A stretch of 64,000 bases of DNA from Mortierella alpina (Eukaryota; Mortierellomycota; Mortierellomycetes; Mortierellales; Mortierellaceae), in contig JANATF010000001.1 in NCBI GenBank assembly GCA_029449245.1, positions 4,154,001 through 4,218,000 on the forward strand, read 5' to 3'. This document shows, piece after piece, positions 33,309 through 44,821 of this stretch; positions within the stretch are counted from its first letter, which is position 1, and each line of letters opens with the position of its first letter. The position numbers were made by a program, and so were the translations under genes. The notes beneath the pieces were generated by a model. That model ran no database searches, was not told the origin of the DNA, and was given only the letters and a program-made list of their open reading frames with translations.

Positions 33309-35145
33309 TCAAGAATCGAAAATGGCGTCCATTTCTTGCCGCTGCTTCATTTGCTCCTGCCGCTGTGCTTCACGAGCCTCTATGGATTGTTAAGCGAAAA
33401 GCGTAGCCGATATCAGTACGCCTAATACCCAATACAGACAACATCCGCAAGCACGGAGCATTTGCACAAACCTTTAGCAGCCTGCACAAGTGCCTTCTCC
33501 TCCGCAATTTGTTCAGGAGTTCTCCGCACTCGAAGACCCAGTGCACCTTGAACCAATCTTCGAGCGACAGTGTCGGTCTTGGCGGGTCGCGCACCATTGT
33601 AGGCCCCACTGGATGACTTTCCTGCATTACGAATACTATCCTTATCTGGACCAGTGTATGGCTTGATCTTTGCTATTTGGCTGGTCAAGTTAGCTATATA
33701 TGCTTGCTTGGCTGAAAAATCAAAAGACCAATTGTATATTTGTCAATATGAATCTGAAGAGCACGATAAGAATCACACAGATCGCCGAGAAAACAACCCA
33801 TACCGACTGCAGCAGACTCAAAGATCACCAGGGCCTTTGTGTCGTCAACCCATTTTATCCTGAATCCTCCTGAACGGTTTTCATACGGCGCAAACATGTC
33901 TGTCAAGTGCATCGTTTTGATGGAAGGTGAAAAGCCGTACAGCTCCAAGATGTATAGATCGTCGTTCGACACTAGAAGGAAGAAAACGGTTATGAAGGAC
34001 GTCAGCATCCTCCTCCATTCTTAGAGTTATGCAGTAAGATTGGTTTTGGACAACGATAGAAACGCACCGTCTGACCAGTTGCCGATCTTGGAGGCGGGTT
34101 TTGGACTTGATGAACCCAACAGATGTTCTGCCGGGTGCGGCGGCGTTGAGGAGCCAGGACTCTTTGAGGTGCCTAAGCGTGGGATGGCATCCTCGTCCGA
34201 ATCTTCAAGCGCTAGCTCCCATTCCTCAAGCTCATCTGGGCTCTCAGCACTTTCGTCTTTTTGATCGTCAGAGGTTGCATTGATGTGCATGCGTTCCAGC
34301 TGCGAGGCGACGTCGGATTCCTCAGCCCCTTCCGCCTTGTTAGCTTCCTGCGGTTTTCCTTCGTGGTCCTGGGTATCTGCGATCTTGGGACTCGTCCGCC
34401 GCCATGACCCTTCCTCTGCCCTATCAGGTCTCCGCTCAAATGCATCTTGCCCTCTTCCAGCGGACGACCGTGCGTTTGAGGATGAATGACTTGATGATGC
34501 AGAGCTATTGTTGTTGTTATTGTTGTTGTTGTTGTTATTGTTGTTATTGTTGTTGTTGTTGTTATTGTTGTTGTTATTGTTGTTGGATCTAAGGGAACCG
34601 TAGCTGCTCGAACGAGAGAATCCCGAGTTGGGTCGGTTTTCATCGTCGCTGTATCGCCTAAGGACTGTCGCATCGAAGTCTCGTCCTCGAGGAGGATGCC
34701 GTGGTGTTACAGAGTGCGGGAATAAGGGAGAAGTGGCTGACAAGGATGGTTGTGGTGTACTTTGACTAGGTGATGCATTCCCACCGCTTCTGTTATCCTT
34801 ACTGTTTCGAGCGCCTCCGTTTCCGCTGGCGGTCCCTGGTCCGCTGCTGCCTCCTGGACCCATAAACTTTCCTCGACCACGCCTATGAACCTCGTCACCG
34901 GGTGTGCCTGAACGAGGAGACGAAGCGCCGTCCATAGTATCTTCCCGTGAGGTGTCGTTATGCCTGTAAGCCCGGCCACTCCCGCTTGGCATTCGCGGCG
35001 AGGAGGCGCTGGAGCTTCTTCCAGAGTCTCCGGATTCTGTGTTTGGGGCGACATCCTCCGCGCCTCTGCGATGTCGTGGGACGTAGACGCCCACCTTTGG
35101 GACTCTCCGCGCAGTTTGGTTCTGGCTGCTGTTTGAATCCGACAT
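33309..35145 (-). CDS. R3HCC1L-like RRM-fold protein with poly-Asn tract
   Basis: Four exons (35145-34068, 33971-33804, 33711-33472, 33379-33309; 518 aa). The first 360 residues are disordered (Ser/Gly/Arg/Pro-rich) and include 26 consecutive Asn. The folded part lies in exons 2-3: DLYILELYGFSPSIKTMHL, then FRIKWVDDTKALVIFES, an RRM-like module. IKWVDDTxAL is characteristic of the R3HCC1/R3HCC1L C-terminal domain, which in animals associates with the exon-junction complex. No R3H domain is visible. The C-terminus is a basic helix rich in Gln/Arg. Divergent from the TLS1-like splicing gene, 308 bp apart. Confidence 0.62.
34507..34584. repeat. AAC/AAT triplet repeat encoding 26 Asn
   Basis: Minus-strand AAC/AAT codons, mixed in type, within the first exon of the R3HCC1L-like gene. 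The mixing suggests selection on the amino acid or an old expansion. Confidence 0.95.
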
Positions 35146-35453
35146 GATTTGCCACAGCTGTCGTGGATGGAGGTTGGTCAGGGGCTGGAGGGAAAAGGAA
35201 TGAGGCAACGGAACGTTGTGAGCGTCGCAGCAGCCGGCAGACAGTCAGACACATCAAGAGGCAAAGCCACACTCGAAATCGCAAAGCGAAAAAAAAAGGA
35301 GCTGCCTCATTGCTCAAGCGAACAGAGAAAGTCGCATTCATCCACGAGTACTGTTCATCCACCAAGATCAGCTTACCTACACAGGCACAGACAGCCAATC
35401 CCCAGGCTGTACTCCCACTCCACACGCATCACCGACAAAGCCAGCCAGCCACA
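35146..35453. promoter_or_regulatory. Bidirectional promoter R3HCC1L-like / TLS1-like
   Basis: 308 bp between opposed start codons, A/G-rich on the plus strand (A9 near 35290). No specific element claimed. Confidence 0.5.
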
Positions 35454-36767
35454 ATGAGCGGGAACACCAAGAGGAGGAATTACCGCAAGCGAGAGGTTAC
35501 GCCCGAGGACACGCCTGTCACCGCCGACGGCTCGCCATCAGAGGGTGGAGACGACTCAATAGCGCAAGCAGGCAAGGACACCGAGCCTGAAGGATTGACG
35601 TATGGCTTTCTTGGACCCACTTTGCAGCGTGTTTAAACTTTGTGCTCATGGATTGAGGAACGCTTTGGACTGACCAATTGGGACCTCTGATCTCTTCATA
35701 GTCTGGACGAGCTGATTGAACTTCGCAGACTGCGACAGCGGCCTGCAGGCATTGCGGCGACAGATCTTCTTGCAGGAGACACTACAGGAAAGAAAAAGAA
35801 GAAAGATAAAGTCGTCGCTGCTGATCCATGGAAGCTTTCCTCGGGAGGAGGGCTCGTCGACCTTGATGAAGTCCGGCGTCAAGAGGATGGGTACGTTCTG
35901 TAGATGGATCTCATCTTGCGACACCAATCGTCGCAATCGCACCTTGGGGGCTAGAAAAGATATCGATATGTCGCGTTTGTCACTGATAGCCTTTTCTCTG
36001 CTCTGGAATAGTGAAAGCACGAAATCAGGGATTCTGAACTCGTTCACGAAGCAGACTAATGTTCTGGACGTGGACAAGCACATGATGAAGTATATTGAAG
36101 AGGAGATGAAGAAGCGCAGAGGCGAAACAGGAGAATCTGAGGATAATTCAAAGGATCAATCAGATCGCCATGGAGATGCAGATATCCTGGACGAGCTTGG
36201 TATCAGGGTGAGTTGCGTTGTCGATAGGAGATCTAACAGGGCACGGTTATTGCTGGCAGGTTTGTGATGGAGCTACAGAAACCCCTTGTCTAATTTTCTC
36301 CGCATTTTGCTGTGTTCTGATCGTAGAAAACGGCACCTAAGCCCGAACAAGAAGGCAACGTGCAGCTCTCAACCACAATGTTGACGGCCATCCCGGAAGT
36401 TGACCTTGGCATGGAGTAAGTGCCCATTCTGACGCTCCTTTGTTTTTCCTGATCGAGGTCTCGCTCGCGTTACGCAGAATTGACGCGTTTCATTTTCTAT
36501 CATCTTAACAGTGCAAGACTCAGGAACATTGAAGAAACAGAAAAGGCAAAGCGCAAGCTGTTTGAGACCCAAACTACCACAAGGATCAACACTGAGAGAG
36601 TAAGTCCTTTTGTTCACTCGTTTGTCTCTGTGGCACCATGCGCAAAGGCCTGAGCCATCCACACTAAACACATACTCGATACTGCATGATCATTACAGTT
36701 CTCGCAGCCAGCCTACGTGCCTTCGGACAGTGAGCGGATCTCGCACCACCAGCAGAACAGGCGCCAG

Positions 36768-36798
<31 letters not shown>

Positions 36799-36953
36799 GC
36801 AATAATAACTATCAGGACGGAGGAGGATCCAATCACCGGTTCCAGAACACGTACAGTAATCCTAGCGGGAATCAGGGCAGAGGCGGCGCAGGTCGAGGTA
36901 TGGCCACGGATGACCTAGTGATGGAACGGTTCAAGAAACGCATGAGGCGGTAA
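35454..36953 (+). CDS. Splicing factor TLS1 / C9orf78 (Hep59) family
   Basis: Six exons: 35454-35599, 35702-35890, 36012-36207, 36327-36415, 36512-36599, 36699-36953 (320 aa). Family landmarks in order: a basic start RRNYRKRE, LDELIELRRLRQRPAGI, a Lys-rich linker, SSGGGLVDLDEVR, SFTKQTNVLDVDKHMMKYIEEEMKKRRG, then ARLRNIEETEKAKRKLFE. LDEL-x-R-x-L-R-x-R-x-GI followed by MMKYIE-x-E-x-KKR defines the Hep59 domain. Fission yeast Tls1 binds Brr2 and affects telomere gene splicing; human C9orf78 binds BRR2 in the spliceosome. The tail holds a run of about ten Asn and Gly/Asn-rich sequence ending FKKRMRR. Confidence 0.82.
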
Positions 36954-37144
36954 ACAAGGATCCAAAAACTTTCATAGAGAGAAGATCGGATCAAAGAAAT
37001 ATCAAAACAATCAAAGCAAGCAGAAAGCACACAAGGTTGACTCTTTTTAAAAAAAAAGTATTTATTGCATCTTCATGTCATGTCAATCGACTTCTAAAAA
37101 AGTTGTTTCATACAAGCATTCTGTGTCAGGAAGACAGAGAGCAC

Positions 37145-38510
37145 TTATCCGGAGCCACCAGAGTAGGCCTTGCCGAAGAAGATGACCTGGAGCTGATCGT
37201 AACCAGACAAGACACCGGCACCAGCGATGGCACGGAGGACGTTAGCACCAGCACCCTTGAAGAGGGACTTGTAACCCTCCTTGTTGACGATCTGCTTGAA
37301 GGCATCGAAGGAAGAGCTGTACTTGACGGCCTCACCAGAGGTCATCATCATTCTTCTGCGGACGGTATCAACGGGGTAGGAAGCGAGACCAGCCAAGTTG
37401 GTGACACCGAATCCGAGAATGAACGAGGCCAAGAAAGAGCCCTGGAGGGACTCGGGCAACAAGGGCTTGACGGAATCGTAAAGACCGAAGTACAGACCAC
37501 GGTAAATGATAATACCGAAAGCAGAGAGAGGGAAACCACGGTAAAGACCGGCAACACCATCGGTGGCGATGGTCTTCTTGTAGACATCAATGAGACCGTT
37601 GAACTGGCGGGCACCACCGTTCTTACCCTTGGCGTCGTTAGCGAGACGGGTACGGGCATAGTCCAAAGAGTAGACGAAGAGGAGGGAGCAGGCACCAGCA
37701 GCACCACCGGAGGCGATGTTACCAGCGAACCACTTGCCGTAACCGTCACGCTCCTTCTTGAAGTTGAACATGGCCTTGAAGTAATCCTTGAAGGCGAAGT
37801 TCAAAGCCTGGGTGGGGAAGTAACGGATGACGTTGGCGGTGTTACCTCTCCAGAGGGGCTTGATACCCTCATCAGCAATGACGCGCTTGAAGCAGTCAGT
37901 GATGCCCTTGTAGGGGTGGGAGAGACGGCCGGTCTTGAGCATCTCATCCTGGTTCTGGAGGAGAAGCTTGATACGCTCAATGGGGGCAGCAGCGGTCTTG
38001 GAGACGGCGGCGGAAACACCTCCCTAAAGATCAAAGCAAGATATAAACATGGTCAGCAACGAAAACTTGAGTGAAAGCCAGGATAAGAAAAAGGTCTAAT
38101 ATGCCAGTGCGGAGCCTGTGACCAATAGGAACAGGGGCAATAACACGGAGAACGTAGGAAAGGGAGGCAGAAGGAGATGTTCGAGACGATCAAGAACTTT
38201 AGAGTCGTTGGGATAGTATGCAGGGTATGAGACCCGAGATTGGTCGAGATTGGTCGAGGTGCATTCATCCCGAAGAAAGCCGAGATCGAAGGATCCAGAT
38301 CTCTTCAGATGAGGATATGAGAAAGGATGATGACGAAGATGATGATGACTGAAAGGAGAGCCGTTGCTATTGATCACGTCTCTCCGCGAGTGTAGCTTGC
38401 AACGGCTGGCGGCGACAGATTGCTCTGTCTTCGGATGGATCACTCACCATGAGGAAATCGGCGGCGAAAGCCTTGGCGTCCTTCTTAGGCTTGGTCTGGG
38501 CAGCAGACAT
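37145..38510 (-). CDS. AAC: Mitochondrial ADP/ATP carrier
   Basis: Two exons (38510-38448, 38023-37145; 313 aa). Exon 1 encodes only [20 protein letters not shown] plus Met and is followed by a 424-bp intron, long for this window. Exon 2 encodes six membrane helices in three repeats and the diagnostic RRRMMM hexapeptide, within a [11 protein letters not shown] signature. Other carrier motifs are [12 protein letters not shown] and [10 protein letters not shown]. The protein exchanges cytosolic ADP for matrix ATP across the inner membrane. Strong codon bias and a divergent promoter suggest high expression. The long antisense frame across exon 2 is a by-product of that bias. Confidence 0.96.
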
Positions 38511-38772
38511 GATATGAAGAGTGGAGAGGGGGAAAGAGGAGGATCAAAACAACAACCGGGAGCAGGCATTTTATCGAGCCACAACACCACGCGCCCCGTA
38601 ACCTCCTGGACGTTACAAAAAAAAGTTTTTTCCTCAACGTCACTGGGTTTATCTCACGTGCACGTTCTTCTCTTCGTCTTGTTCTTTTCTTTTTTTTTTT
38701 TTTTCTTTTTCATTTCTCCCTCTCCAACCATGCTGTTGACGCGTTTCTGTCAGTCGTCTCTGAACACAGCAC
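38511..38772. promoter_or_regulatory. Bidirectional promoter ADP/ATP carrier / coiled-coil gene
   Basis: 262 bp between opposed ATGs, with a T12 run near 38691-38702. No defined element recognised. Confidence 0.5.
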
Positions 38773-41700
38773 ATGGCCACCCCTGCGTCGACCCCCACTC
38801 CTGCTGCAATGGCTCCCACTCCCGCCCAAGCAGGGGCTCTTCCAAATACCACCTCCTCTGCCATACCCGCTGCAAGCGCCGGTCCTGAAATGGCTGCAAC
38901 ATCCTCCAGCGCCAAATCCAAGCGCAAGCTCAATGAGGCGTTCGGCAACGACAAGAGCATAAGCTTGACTGCCTTGAAGAAAAACCTTCTCAAAGTCAAG
39001 GGTCGTATCGTCGACACCAACCTGGCCGTTCAAATGCTTAGAAACGCCAGTAAGCTTTCTTTGTTTACGATGTTTACATGTTGCTTTTACGCCAAAAGCA
39101 CATGGTTTCTCACTCTGCTGCTTCGACCTTGTAGAATCCGAGAAAGAGCAGCTCGAGCTAGCTTTGGCCCAAAAGACCGCGGACGATCAAGCTATTGACG
39201 CGTCGAACCATACTGCGCAACTGCTCGCCCAGGCTAGACAGGAAACCGAGGCTCTGCAAAGAAAGCTGCAAGTCGCCGAGGGCAGCATTGCAGAGTTGAC
39301 GACGAAGAGTAAGGCGATGGACATGCTTAATACCCAGCTAACCGAAAAGGCCAGAGCCGCCGACAAGCTCGAAGCAGAGCTCGCTGAAGCAAGAAAGAAC
39401 CTGGCCAAGGCAAACAAAGACCGAGATCAAGCGAACCGCAAACTGTGAGTTACCTTCAAGTCTTGTCCCTCTGTTCAAATGACTACCACTTTTCAAACGT
39501 CCATGTTAATCACTGTTCCTCTTTTTTTTCTTTTGTCGACTGCTTGATAGGAGCGAGTCTCGAGAGGCCGTGATGAAGATGGAGGCAGAGAAGATGAGCC
39601 GAGCGAAATGGCTTGAAGGCGAGAAGAAGAAGTGGGAGGACGAGCAGCAAACGCAAGTAGTAGAGTTGCAGGACCAAATCAAGGAACTGCAGGAGGAGGT
39701 AGAGGACCTGAAGGAGAATGGTCACGGCGATGAAATGGCAGTCGACTTTCTGGAGGCATCTATGATCAAGGACGAGCTTGCCGATGTCAGATCCGAGCTC
39801 GAACAAAAGATCGACCAACTCAGGAGCAAGACGACTGAGTTCGAGCAGACCGCGGGCGAGCTTAGAGCAGCCAAAGAGATCATGGATGAGATGAAGGTTA
39901 CGATCGAGGCACTGGAGCAAAACCAGACAGACGACTTTGAGGAGGTCATCCCTGGCAAAAAGTCAGCCGGCTCAGCTGCTACGACTCTGCATCGGGAGGC
40001 ATCCGCAGAGGTTCACCCCTTGCCCATGATACAACCAGTCCAACCACCGCGTCCAACTCTCGCTCAAGTGGCATCACCGGACCAAATGAATTCAGCGCTT
40101 CGAACTTTGGACGACCTGAAATCTCAGTTTTCGATCCTTTCCTGGACGCATGATAGCACGGCCAGCGAGCAGACGATCACCGCCCTCGAGAGAAAAATCA
40201 TGGAGCTGACCAAAGAGAGGGAGTCTCTTCAGCAGGAACTTTTGCAGCGGGTCATGGCACCACCCACCGCCTTGGAGACCAAAGTCAATCAGCTGGTCAA
40301 AGAGAAGGAGTCTCTTCAGCAGGAACTTTTGCAGCGAGTCATGGCACAGCCCACCGCCTTGGAGACCAAAGTCAGTCAGCTAACCAAAGAGAAGGAGGCT
40401 CTTCAGCACGAGCTCTTGCAGCGGATCATGACGCCAGCACCCATTAACCTGGAGGCCAAAGTCCTGCAGCTCACGAGAGAGAAGGAGGCTCTCCAGCAGG
40501 AATTGGTGCAGCGGATTATGGTGTCACCCGCACAACCAACTCATCGATTCGTCGAACCACAAGCCGCTAAATCCGCTATCGCTCCGCCTAGTGCCGTACA
40601 CCCAGTGCCCGAGAAGCACCTTGAGAAACCCAACGATGAGCCAGCACTCGACCTCACTGTTGACATGGATATTGATCTCACGGAGGTGGAACCCCGTCGA
40701 GCCCCCAACAAATCTGCCGTGCATCCACTGGACCTAGATGGAGGACTGCAATCTAACTGGGGCGTCGAAGAACCTACACAGTCAATTCCAGGACCCAGTA
40801 TCATCACACCATCCCCGCGCAAAACGTCATCATCCTCAGAATCAACTGCACGAACAGCACAACCATCTATGTTTATGCCGCGATCTACATCAGCCAAGAA
40901 ACTGGGCAAAAAAGCTCCTTTGCAACCACCCAACCTCATTAGCATAGAGCAGGCGAACTTGATCGAGGCAGGGAGCAGCAAGCCAACAGCGCGGAAACAA
41001 GCCAAGTCACGGCCGATGAAGAAAGCAGCCAGCTCCAAGCTGGACCAGCTCCTACACGTTGAGATCAGAAACATCTCAACCAACCCATTCATACCTGACA
41101 TCGCAAACCCGAATATCTGTAGGTGATATATGCCTTGCGCAGGAGGCGCTACTACTGCTATCACCACTGCTGCTACTCTTGACCGAAATCTAACACCTAA
41201 TTTCACTTGCTCTATTTTGTAGACTTCTCCGTGCTTATGAATTCCGCCATTGTCCACGACAGCCAGCCAAATACCAAACTCAGTACCGTGGCGACAGTAC
41301 TCCCTCAGAAGTTGGATGTCCTCTTTGAAGCCGTGTACGCCAAAGCAAAGGAGATCGCCCCCAAAGTCCTTGCCTTCCGAACATCGCACGACAATTTACG
41401 CGACAACTGCAAGAATTGGATATTGGAAGGACAAAACCCAATCAGCATCTCAGAGTCGCTTTCGCTCAGTGAGATCTACGTTGTACAGTTGTTGTGCGTT
41501 CTTGCAGCCCACTTCCATGAGGTAAGGACAGAGGCATTAGCCCATGGATAACTCCCCCCGATGCCTGCTACCATGACTTTGGACTAATTGACTCCGAGTT
41601 TCCCTCGTTGTGATAGATGGAAATAATACCCAAGTTCCTGAAATTCGCATTCAAAACTATCATACAGGAAGCTTCCAAGAACGTTCCCATCGATACCCTA

Positions 41701-42911
41701 AGGTGAGTGCGCACGATATGGCTTCTATTTATCGCTGCCCACCTGAAGTTCGATTTCACTTTATTGTGAGTGACAGGTGATGTATTAACCCGTATTGTCA
41801 CCATGTGTATGTAGTGTTTTCGTTCGAATTACCACGGGCATCTGCAGAGCACAAGGCGAATTTAATCAAGCATATATTCTCGGCTTTGATATACTCCGCG
41901 AGATATCGAAGCGCGAGCAAGTGCTTATCCTCTGTGAAGCTTTGGCCAGCATCTGGCCTGATGTCTTCATGGTTTCAGAACCGAATGGACGTGGTATGCT
42001 GCAACTTGCTGAATGATGTTTCGTGCTAGTTGCTCTTGTACTTGTATGTTTGTCATGACGAAGCCTGCACTCACATTGAAATTGACGCCTAGCTCCTGGA
42101 CGCGTTTTATCGGACGCGATTCAAGCCATCGTTGGAACGATTCAGGACGAGATAAACGAGGACGAGGTAATGGCATCGGGACGCACCAAAAAACGTGTGA
42201 AGAGTATTTAAGGGCGGACGACCTCGAAACGCGAAAGTGGAACGGACAGAAGCTCTGAACTGGTCCCCCCTTCCGCTCAAACTTTTAAAAGTTTGAGCTG
42301 AAGAGGCGTGGATAGGTCCAGAGCTTTTCAACGGACAAGACGAGAGAGGGTAGCATTACAGATATAGCTAAAAAGAGCGCCGAAGAACAAAAGAGGAATA
42401 AGAGCAAGCCTTTAAACTGAATGTTTAGTTAAAGATCTACATAGAAGGCCTTCGATGCCTCGACTGAAGACAAGACTAACACCTGCTCGCACCTTTGAAT
42501 CTTTACCTACCTTGCTAGATCGTTCTGGCCCATGGATACGAAACATTTGTCACGAAATGCAACTGGCCAACGCTTGACGAAGCGCCGTACGTGGACGAGC
42601 TGACTGAGCAACTCATGGCTACGATTCAAGAACCAGAGTACGCACGGATGAGCCCGGATGTTCAGTTTGCGCACCGCAAGGCGCTGGAGCTGTTGCTAGT
42701 CCAAGGATACAGCTGGGCCGAGTTATTTGAGAAGTATATCAAAACCAGTCTGGTCAAGATGCTGGCCAACTCGGAGAAGCGCACAATCGCCCTCACTCTC
42801 CTGGCCGCTCTCTTACGCAGTTTCTATGAAGAAGCCCGTCAGTGTCTTCCGCTGCAGCCGATACTCGATGGCATCTTTACCGAGGAAGCCAACGGCGTTA
42901 CGATCCTCTAA
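38773..42911 (+). CDS. Coiled-coil protein with internal repeats and a helical C-terminal domain
   Basis: Eight exons: 38773-39049, 39135-39444, 39551-41118, 41223-41521, 41617-41702, 41815-41993, 42093-42166, 42519-42911 (1061 aa). After an Ala/Pro/Thr-rich start, residues about 55-390 form a long coiled coil with a basic NLS-like KSKRKL. Four tandem 29-residue coiled-coil repeats follow, then a disordered Ser/Pro region. The last 300 residues are all-alpha (VLPQKLDVLFEAVYAKAKEI ... LLAALLRSFYEEARQCLPLQ), resembling an armadillo/HEAT-like or ICE1-type C-terminal fold. I cannot assign a family. The 352-bp intron before the last exon is unusually long. Divergent from the ADP/ATP carrier. Confidence 0.75.
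40206..40550 (+). repeat. Four tandem repeats of about 87 bp in the coiled-coil gene
   Basis: Each unit encodes a version of LTKEKESLQQELLQRVMAQP followed by TALETKVSQ. Units 1 and 2 are nearly identical in protein, unit 3 has one extra residue, and unit 4 degenerates at its end. This indicates recent internal duplication. Confidence 0.9.
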
Positions 42912-43147
42912 GTCGCTTGTCCCACTTTTTTCACTCCTAAAATGTACTATATAGCAGCCTAAGATACTGTGCACGTCCCTCGTTCTTTGTTTTCTTCTTT
43001 CCTTCCTTGTATCGCTTTGCTTTGTTGCATAGTTCTTTGCTTTCTCTCTCTCTCTCTCTTGCATGTTTTCTTCCTTCGTGTCTGTGTTTCTTTTTTTTTT
43101 ATTAGATGAGATGTATATAATTACACGGCACAATGCTCTTTTCAGTA
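42912..43147. terminator. Convergent 3' ends
   Basis: CT-rich and T-rich DNA (CT run near 43045-43059, T run near 43091-43100) between the coiled-coil and PiT stops. Confidence 0.4.
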
Positions 43148-44821
43148 TTAAACCAGCTGGGGGGATCTGGAGACAAAGGCAAAAATGATGCCACTGGTGA
43201 GACCGGCAGCGGGCAGGGTCATGACCCAACTGGCAAAGACGCCAAGGAGTAGCCGCCAGTTCAGGGACTTGAATCCACCGCCGGACAAGAGACCGATCGC
43301 GGTGGTAGCACCGGTGATGCAATGGGTAGAGGAGACTGGGAGAGCCAACTTGGAGCAGGTCAAGATGGTAATCGAGGTTCCCATCTCGGCCGAGAAACCA
43401 CGGGTAGGACTCATATAGGTCATCTTGTTGCCCAGAGTGCGCATGACGTGGTAACCATAGGTCATCAAACCGAGATCAATGGCCACACCACCAAAGGCGA
43501 GGATCCAGATAGGGACGGGGGCCTTGGAATCGATCTTGGCGTTCTCCCAAATGTAGTAGATGGTAGCAAGAGGACCGATCGCGTTGGCCACATCGTTGGA
43601 ACCGTGCGCAAAGGAGGTGAAGCAGGCAGTGATGACCTGAACAGCCGAGAACAAACGTTCGGTGTCGGGATCGAATTTGGTGGCCATGTCGTGAACGGCC
43701 TGAGCACGCTCGTCGTGAGCAGCGTTGTTGACGTCCTGGTGGAGACCGTGGAAGATCTTAGCCTTGATCTTTTGACCGAGCGTCTTCTCAGCTTCCTCCA
43801 GCTTGACCAAGGAAGGATCAGCTTCACCCTCGATCACAGCGTTGATACCATCGCCCTTCTCGTTCTTTTGAGAGGCTTCCTCCTCTTCAACCACGGCCGC
43901 CTTCTCACGCTTGGAAACAAAAGGGATGTAAAAGAGGTGGAACCAGCGAAGGTCTTCGTTGTCCTGGATCTTGCGACGAAGGAAGGGGCTCAGGAAGAAG
44001 AAGCACCACAAAAAGACAACAGCACCCACACCAACAGCGATACCGACGGGGATACCAATGTTGGTGGAAGCACTCTTGAGCGAGGAGTTGGGTGCACCCT
44101 TGTAGATGATGTAAAAGACGTTGACGGTCAGGGCAATGCCAAAGTAGGCGGGGATGGCAATGAGACCACGGCGGAACGAGTCGTCGTGGACCAAGACGAC
44201 AAACTTGGTGAACAGGAAAATAATGCTGCAGACCAACCCAGCAGCGAGAGGAGAGATGATCCAGGAGAGGACGATCTTGACAATGCCGCTCCACTGGATG
44301 CCATCCAAACCAAAGGCAGAGATACCGGCACCGGTGACGGCGCCGACAATGGCGTGGGTGGTGGAGACGGGCCAGCCGCGGGAGGTGGCAAACAAGACCC
44401 AGGTGGAGGAACCGATCAAGGCGCAGACCATGGTCAACATCAGGATCTCGGGGTTGTTGGTATAGAGCGAGGTCTCGACAATACCGCCCTTGATCGTCTC
44501 GGTGGTGTTGGCACCGAGCAAGAATGCACCACCGAACCTAGGGAACGCAGAAAGAACGTAGCGAAGGGAGGATTAGATCTGTGTCATGCTGTTGATTTGG
44601 ATTCTTCGTGGAACGAGAGGGGGAAGTATGGCCAGGGGTGGGGGGGTAACTTACTCGCAGAAGCAGGCAATGATCAGAGCTTGGGCAAGGGTGATGGAGC
44701 CAGAGCCGACAGAGGTAGCAAATGAGTTGGCGACATCATTGGCACCAATGCCATAGGCATCCATGAAGGCAAAGAAGAGACCGATCCCAAAGAGAAAGGT
44801 GTAGTCGTGAACTTGCATCAT
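43148..44821 (-). CDS. PiT-family phosphate permease (Pho89/PHO-4 type)
   Basis: Two exons (44821-44655, 44537-43148; 518 aa). Both halves of the duplicated PiT fold carry the signature: [19 protein letters not shown] in the N-terminal half and [14 protein letters not shown] in the C-terminal half. The paired [10 protein letters not shown] and [10 protein letters not shown] motifs are also present. A charged cytoplasmic loop of about 100 residues separates the halves. Fungal Pho89 and PHO-4 are Na+-coupled high-affinity phosphate importers of the plasma membrane, normally induced by phosphate starvation. No Pho4-type binding site is claimed. The exon-2 antisense strand is open for 467 codons by codon bias. 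Confidence 0.95.

Noticed and set aside
37037-38074. 345-codon plus-strand frame antisense to the ADP/ATP carrier
   Set aside because: Codon bias in the real gene removes stops from this antisense frame; its translation is Glu/Gly/Val/Thr-rich with no fold or motif.
43322-44725. 467-codon plus-strand frame antisense to the PiT phosphate permease
   Set aside because: Same effect of strong codon bias on the minus-strand gene. It crosses the real intron without any splice logic.
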